64,000 nucleotides of DNA from DASRBO01 sp035653595 (lineage in GTDB: Bacteria > Actinomycetota > Acidimicrobiia > Acidimicrobiales > JAJPHE01). Shown one piece after another: positions 61,700 to 64,000 of this stretch; the first letter of the stretch is position 1; each line of letters begins with the position of its first letter. The stretch spans positions 3,546-67,545 of the forward strand of contig DASRBO010000098.1 in assembly GCA_035653595.1 (NCBI GenBank). The letters run 5' to 3'. The notes under the pieces are model-generated. The model did not search any database. It saw only the letters and a list, made by a program, of their open reading frames with translations, and had not been told where the DNA came from. Position numbers and translations under genes: made by a program.

Positions 61700-63019
61700 G
61701 TGCGTCGCCACCGCTCGGCCGGTCCCCTGCGGCCCGCCGAGCTGGCCGAGGCGGCCATCTTCGCCGACCTTTCGATCGTGCTGCTGTTCCTGGGTTGGCT
61801 GCTGCCGTTCGGGGCGGTCCTCCAGTTCCTGGCCGTGGCCCCCATCGCCACCCTGGCCGCCCGTCGCCGGCCCCGGGCGGTGGCGGGAGCCGCCGTCGCC
61901 GGCAGCTCGGTCGCCTTCCTGCTGGGCGGGGGCAGCCTCTGGAGCCTCGACCTGGTGGTGGCCCTGGTCGGCCTGGTGGTGGGAGCGGCGGTGCGGCGGG
62001 GCTGGGGCCGGCTCCGTCTGCTGGCCGCCGGCGCCCTGGCCGGCTCGCTGGTGGCCGGGCTCACGGTGGGGCTGTTCTTCGTGTTCGCCAACCTGCGCCG
62101 GCTGAGCCTCGACCAGATCCGGGTGGCCTGGCGGGGCCTGCGCAACGTCTGGGGCCGCCTGGCGGTGTGGCTGCACCTGGGCTTCCTGCATCCGCTGCTG
62201 CGCTTCGGCGACCGGGCCACGGCGTGGGTGGTGAACCACTGGTGGGTCGTCATACCGGCGATCCTCATGGCCGGCGTGGTCGGCCTCACCTTGGGGGCCG
62301 CCGCCCTGGCCCGGCCGGCCATCCGGCGGCTGGACCAGGCCCTGGGCGAGCCGCCGGTGCCCCTCCCACCCCAGGCCGGCGGCACTCCCGACCCGGTGCC
62401 GGTCGAGCTGAGCGGGGTCTCGTTCCGCTACCCCGGCGCCCCCACCTACGCCCTGACCGGGGTGGACCTGGTCGTGCCGGCGGGGGCGCTGGTGGCGGTG
62501 GTGGGGCCCAACGGCTCGGGCAAGTCCACCCTGGCCCGGGTCCTGGCCGGCATGCTCGAGGCGGAGGGTTCCGTCACCCGGCCCGGGGCCCCCGGCCTGG
62601 GCCGGCCCGGGGGCACGGCGGTGGTGTTCCAGCGCCCGGAGAGCCAGGTGCTGGGGGTGCGGGCCCGCGACGACCTGGTCTGGGGGCTGCCGTCGCACTC
62701 GCATCTCGACGTGGAGGGCCTGCTGGCCCTGGTGGGTCTGGAGGGGCTGGCCGAGGAGGAGACCTCCACCTTCTCTGGGGGGCAGCTGCAGCGGCTGGCC
62801 ATCGCCGCCGCCCTGGCCCGCCACCCCCGCCTGCTGATCTCCGACGAGTCGACCAGCATGCTCGACCCCCTCGGCCGCCGGCAGGTGGTCGAGGTGTTGG
62901 AGCGCCTGGCCCGCGACCAGGGGGTGAGCGTGGTCCACGTCACCCACCGGCGGGCCGAGGCGGCCGCCGCCGACCTGGTGGTGTCGGTGAACGCCGGCCA
63001 GGTGGTGGTGCCGGCGTGA
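61700..63019 (+). CDS. Fusion of an ECF substrate-binding-like membrane domain and EcfA ATPase
   Basis: 439 residues. Residues about 1-205 hold some six hydrophobic helices (from AIFADLSIVLLFLGWLLPFG), the pattern of a DUF2232/S-component-like membrane protein. After a Pro-rich linker comes an ABC ATPase: VELSGVSFRYPGAPTYALTG, VVGPNGSGKSTLARVLAG, SGGQLQRLAIAAALA, LLISDESTSMLDPLGRRQ and VTHR. In ECF transporters the S-component binds a vitamin or metal and the EcfA pair powers uptake. Having both in one chain is unusual. GTG 61700 has TACCGT 7 nt upstream. Coupled by GTGA to the next ATPase gene. Confidence 0.85.
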   Translation: MRRHRSAGPLRPAELAEAAIFADLSIVLLFLGWLLPFGAVLQFLAVAPIATLAARRRPRAVAGAAVAGSSVAFLLGGGSLWSLDLVVALVGLVVGAAVRRGWGRLRLLAAGALAGSLVAGLTVGLFFVFANLRRLSLDQIRVAWRGLRNVWGRLAVWLHLGFLHPLLRFGDRATAWVVNHWWVVIPAILMAGVVGLTLGAAALARPAIRRLDQALGEPPVPLPPQAGGTPDPVPVELSGVSFRYPGAPTYALTGVDLVVPAGALVAVVGPNGSGKSTLARVLAGMLEAEGSVTRPGAPGLGRPGGTAVVFQRPESQVLGVRARDDLVWGLPSHSHLDVEGLLALVGLEGLAEEETSTFSGGQLQRLAIAAALARHPRLLISDESTSMLDPLGRRQVVEVLERLARDQGVSVVHVTHRRAEAAAADLVVSVNAGQVVVPA

Positions 63020-63708
63020 TCCGCCTGGACCGGGTGGGCCACGTCTACTCGGCCGGCACCCCGTGGGCGCGCCGGGCCCTGGGCGGGGTCAGCCTCGAGA
63101 TCGACCGGGGCCAGGGCGTGCTGGTGGTCGGGTCAAACGGATCGGGCAAGTCCACCCTGGCCTGGATCCTGGCCGGGCTGCTCATTCCCAGCGAGGGCGA
63201 GGCCCTGCTCGACGACCGCCCCATCGACAAGGCCGGTCCGCTGGCCGCCATCGCCTTCCAGCACGCCCGCCTGCAGCTGTTCCGCCCCACCGTCGCCGAG
63301 GACGTCGCCTTCGGCGGACGGGTCGAGGCCGACGACGTCGACACCGCCCTCGAGGCGGTGGGGCTCGAGCCGGACGACCTGCGCCACCGCCGCATTGACG
63401 AGCTCTCCGGCGGACAGCAGCGCCGGGTGGCCATCGCCGGGCTGCTGGCCCGCCGGCCCGAGCTGCTGGTGCTGGACGAGCCCTTCGCCGGCCTCGACGC
63501 TGCCGGCCGCGAGACGCTGGTCGAGGTGGTAGCCGGCCTGCGGGTCTCGCAGAACCTGGCCCTGGTGGTGGTGTCCCACGATTACGAGGACGCCACCCGC
63601 TACGCCCAGCGCATCCTCGCCCTCGAGGGGGGCCGGGTGGTCCTGGACCGGCCGGCCGAGGACGCCCTGGCCGCCGGCGAGCTGGCCGGGGTGGAGGGTC
63701 TGGTTTGA
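63016..63708 (+). CDS. ECF transporter ATPase, second subunit
   Basis: 230 residues. Motifs: VGHVYSAGTPWARRALGGVS, VVGSNGSGKSTLAWILAGLL (Walker A), ELSGGQQRRVAIAGLLARRP (signature), LLVLDEPFAGLDAAG (Walker B) and VVSHDYEDATRY (H-loop). Clear EcfA of the cobalt/vitamin type. GTG 63016 overlaps the stop of the fused EcfA gene, and its own stop overlaps the TTG of the EcfT gene, making a coupled three-gene operon. Confidence 0.92.
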   Translation: MIRLDRVGHVYSAGTPWARRALGGVSLEIDRGQGVLVVGSNGSGKSTLAWILAGLLIPSEGEALLDDRPIDKAGPLAAIAFQHARLQLFRPTVAEDVAFGGRVEADDVDTALEAVGLEPDDLRHRRIDELSGGQQRRVAIAGLLARRPELLVLDEPFAGLDAAGRETLVEVVAGLRVSQNLALVVVSHDYEDATRYAQRILALEGGRVVLDRPAEDALAAGELAGVEGLV

Positions 63709-64000
63709 CCGGCACCAGGGCCCATCACCCCCACCGGGGCCGGGGCGCGCACGGCCCCCGCAACCCACGATCGCGGCGGGCCAGCCTGGCCGACATCAAC
63801 CTGCTGCGCTACGTGCCGGTCGACAGCCCCGTGCACCGCCTGTGGGCCGGCACCAAGATCATCGCCCTGGTGGCGGTCGGGGCCGCCCTGAGCCTGCGGC
63901 CGGGGTGGTCGGGCGAGGCGGTGGTGACCGCCTTCGTGGCCCTGGCCGCCCTGGTCTCCAAGGTTCCGTTCGGGGCGGTGCCGCGCTTCCCCCGCTGGTT
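63705..64000 (+). CDS. ECF transporter transmembrane subunit EcfT, truncated by window end
   Basis: 98 residues visible, open to the right edge. TTG 63705 overlaps the preceding stop (TTGA). After a basic, His-rich N-terminus it reads DINLLRYVPVDSPVHRLWAG then TKIIALVAVGAALSL, the usual EcfT opening (short periplasmic-like PG/SP turn, L-x-P-x-T-K), and begins the second helix (VVTAFVALAALVSKVPFGAV). The coupling motif with Ala-Arg-Gly lies beyond the edge. Confidence 0.85.
   Translation, partial: MTGTRAHHPHRGRGAHGPRNPRSRRASLADINLLRYVPVDSPVHRLWAGTKIIALVAVGAALSLRPGWSGEAVVTAFVALAALVSKVPFGAVPRFPRW

Overview
The window is chromosomal DNA of a high-G+C actinobacterium. A BldC-type regulator, an LCP cell-wall ligase, an F420-type oxidoreductase, GTG starts and leaderless promoters support this. 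A cell-wall protein with repeats of the form GYWLASADGGVFTYG makes Acidimicrobiia my best guess for the class, without proof.

Left edge, 1-5331: a block that is visibly less G+C-rich, with codon use unlike the rest. It carries a truncated zinc-ribbon DNA methyltransferase, a small WYL-like protein, an HD-type nucleotide phosphohydrolase, an ImmA/IrrE metalloprotease and a divergent XRE regulator. It ends at the 3' part of a tRNA-Ile(GAT) gene (5290-5331) with no matching 5' half. I read this as the end of an integrated, probably defence-related island; no integrase is visible.

Core region, 5357-26828: an ArsR regulator, surface and secreted proteins, a saccharopine-dehydrogenase-like enzyme, a ketol-acid-reductoisomerase-like enzyme with altered active-site motifs, and a lipoprotein-channel-pntAA-pntAB-pntB operon. 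Then come a metallo-beta-lactamase-fold enzyme, an SGNH esterase, an LCP protein, the repeat protein, a luciferase-like oxidoreductase, an AlaX editing protein and two divergent citrate synthase homologues. One citrate synthase is fused to a DNA-binding helix-turn-helix, the other to CBS domains, and a perfect 19-bp palindrome lies between them.

Main accessory locus, 26955-53393: about 26 kb of genes for peptides and D-amino acids. It holds five serine hydrolases of the beta-lactamase/D-aminopeptidase fold, a GNAT acyltransferase, a PucR regulator, and branched-chain-amino-acid-type ABC transport packed into two long fused proteins (MFS-LivF and LivH-LivM-LivG). It also holds an enolase-superfamily OSBS/N-succinylamino acid racemase, an M20 peptidase, an N-acyl-D-amino acid deacylase, a DppA D-aminopeptidase, two duplicated substrate-binding lipoproteins and an M19 dipeptidase. 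GNAT plus racemase plus M20 hydrolase is the enzyme set known for irreversible conversion of D- to L-amino acids. I propose that the locus imports D-residue-containing peptides, hydrolyses them and converts the D-amino acids to the L form.

Right part, 53501-64000: an intact tRNA-Ala(TGC), a copper-monooxygenase-like lipoprotein, a broken AfsR/cyclic-nucleotide-binding chimera, two short-chain dehydrogenases, BldC, an ABC-F protein and a carboxymuconolactone-decarboxylase-like protein. A MarR-MFS efflux pair with a clear operator follows, then an ECF vitamin-type transporter (fused membrane/ATPase protein, second ATPase, EcfT) that runs off the right edge.
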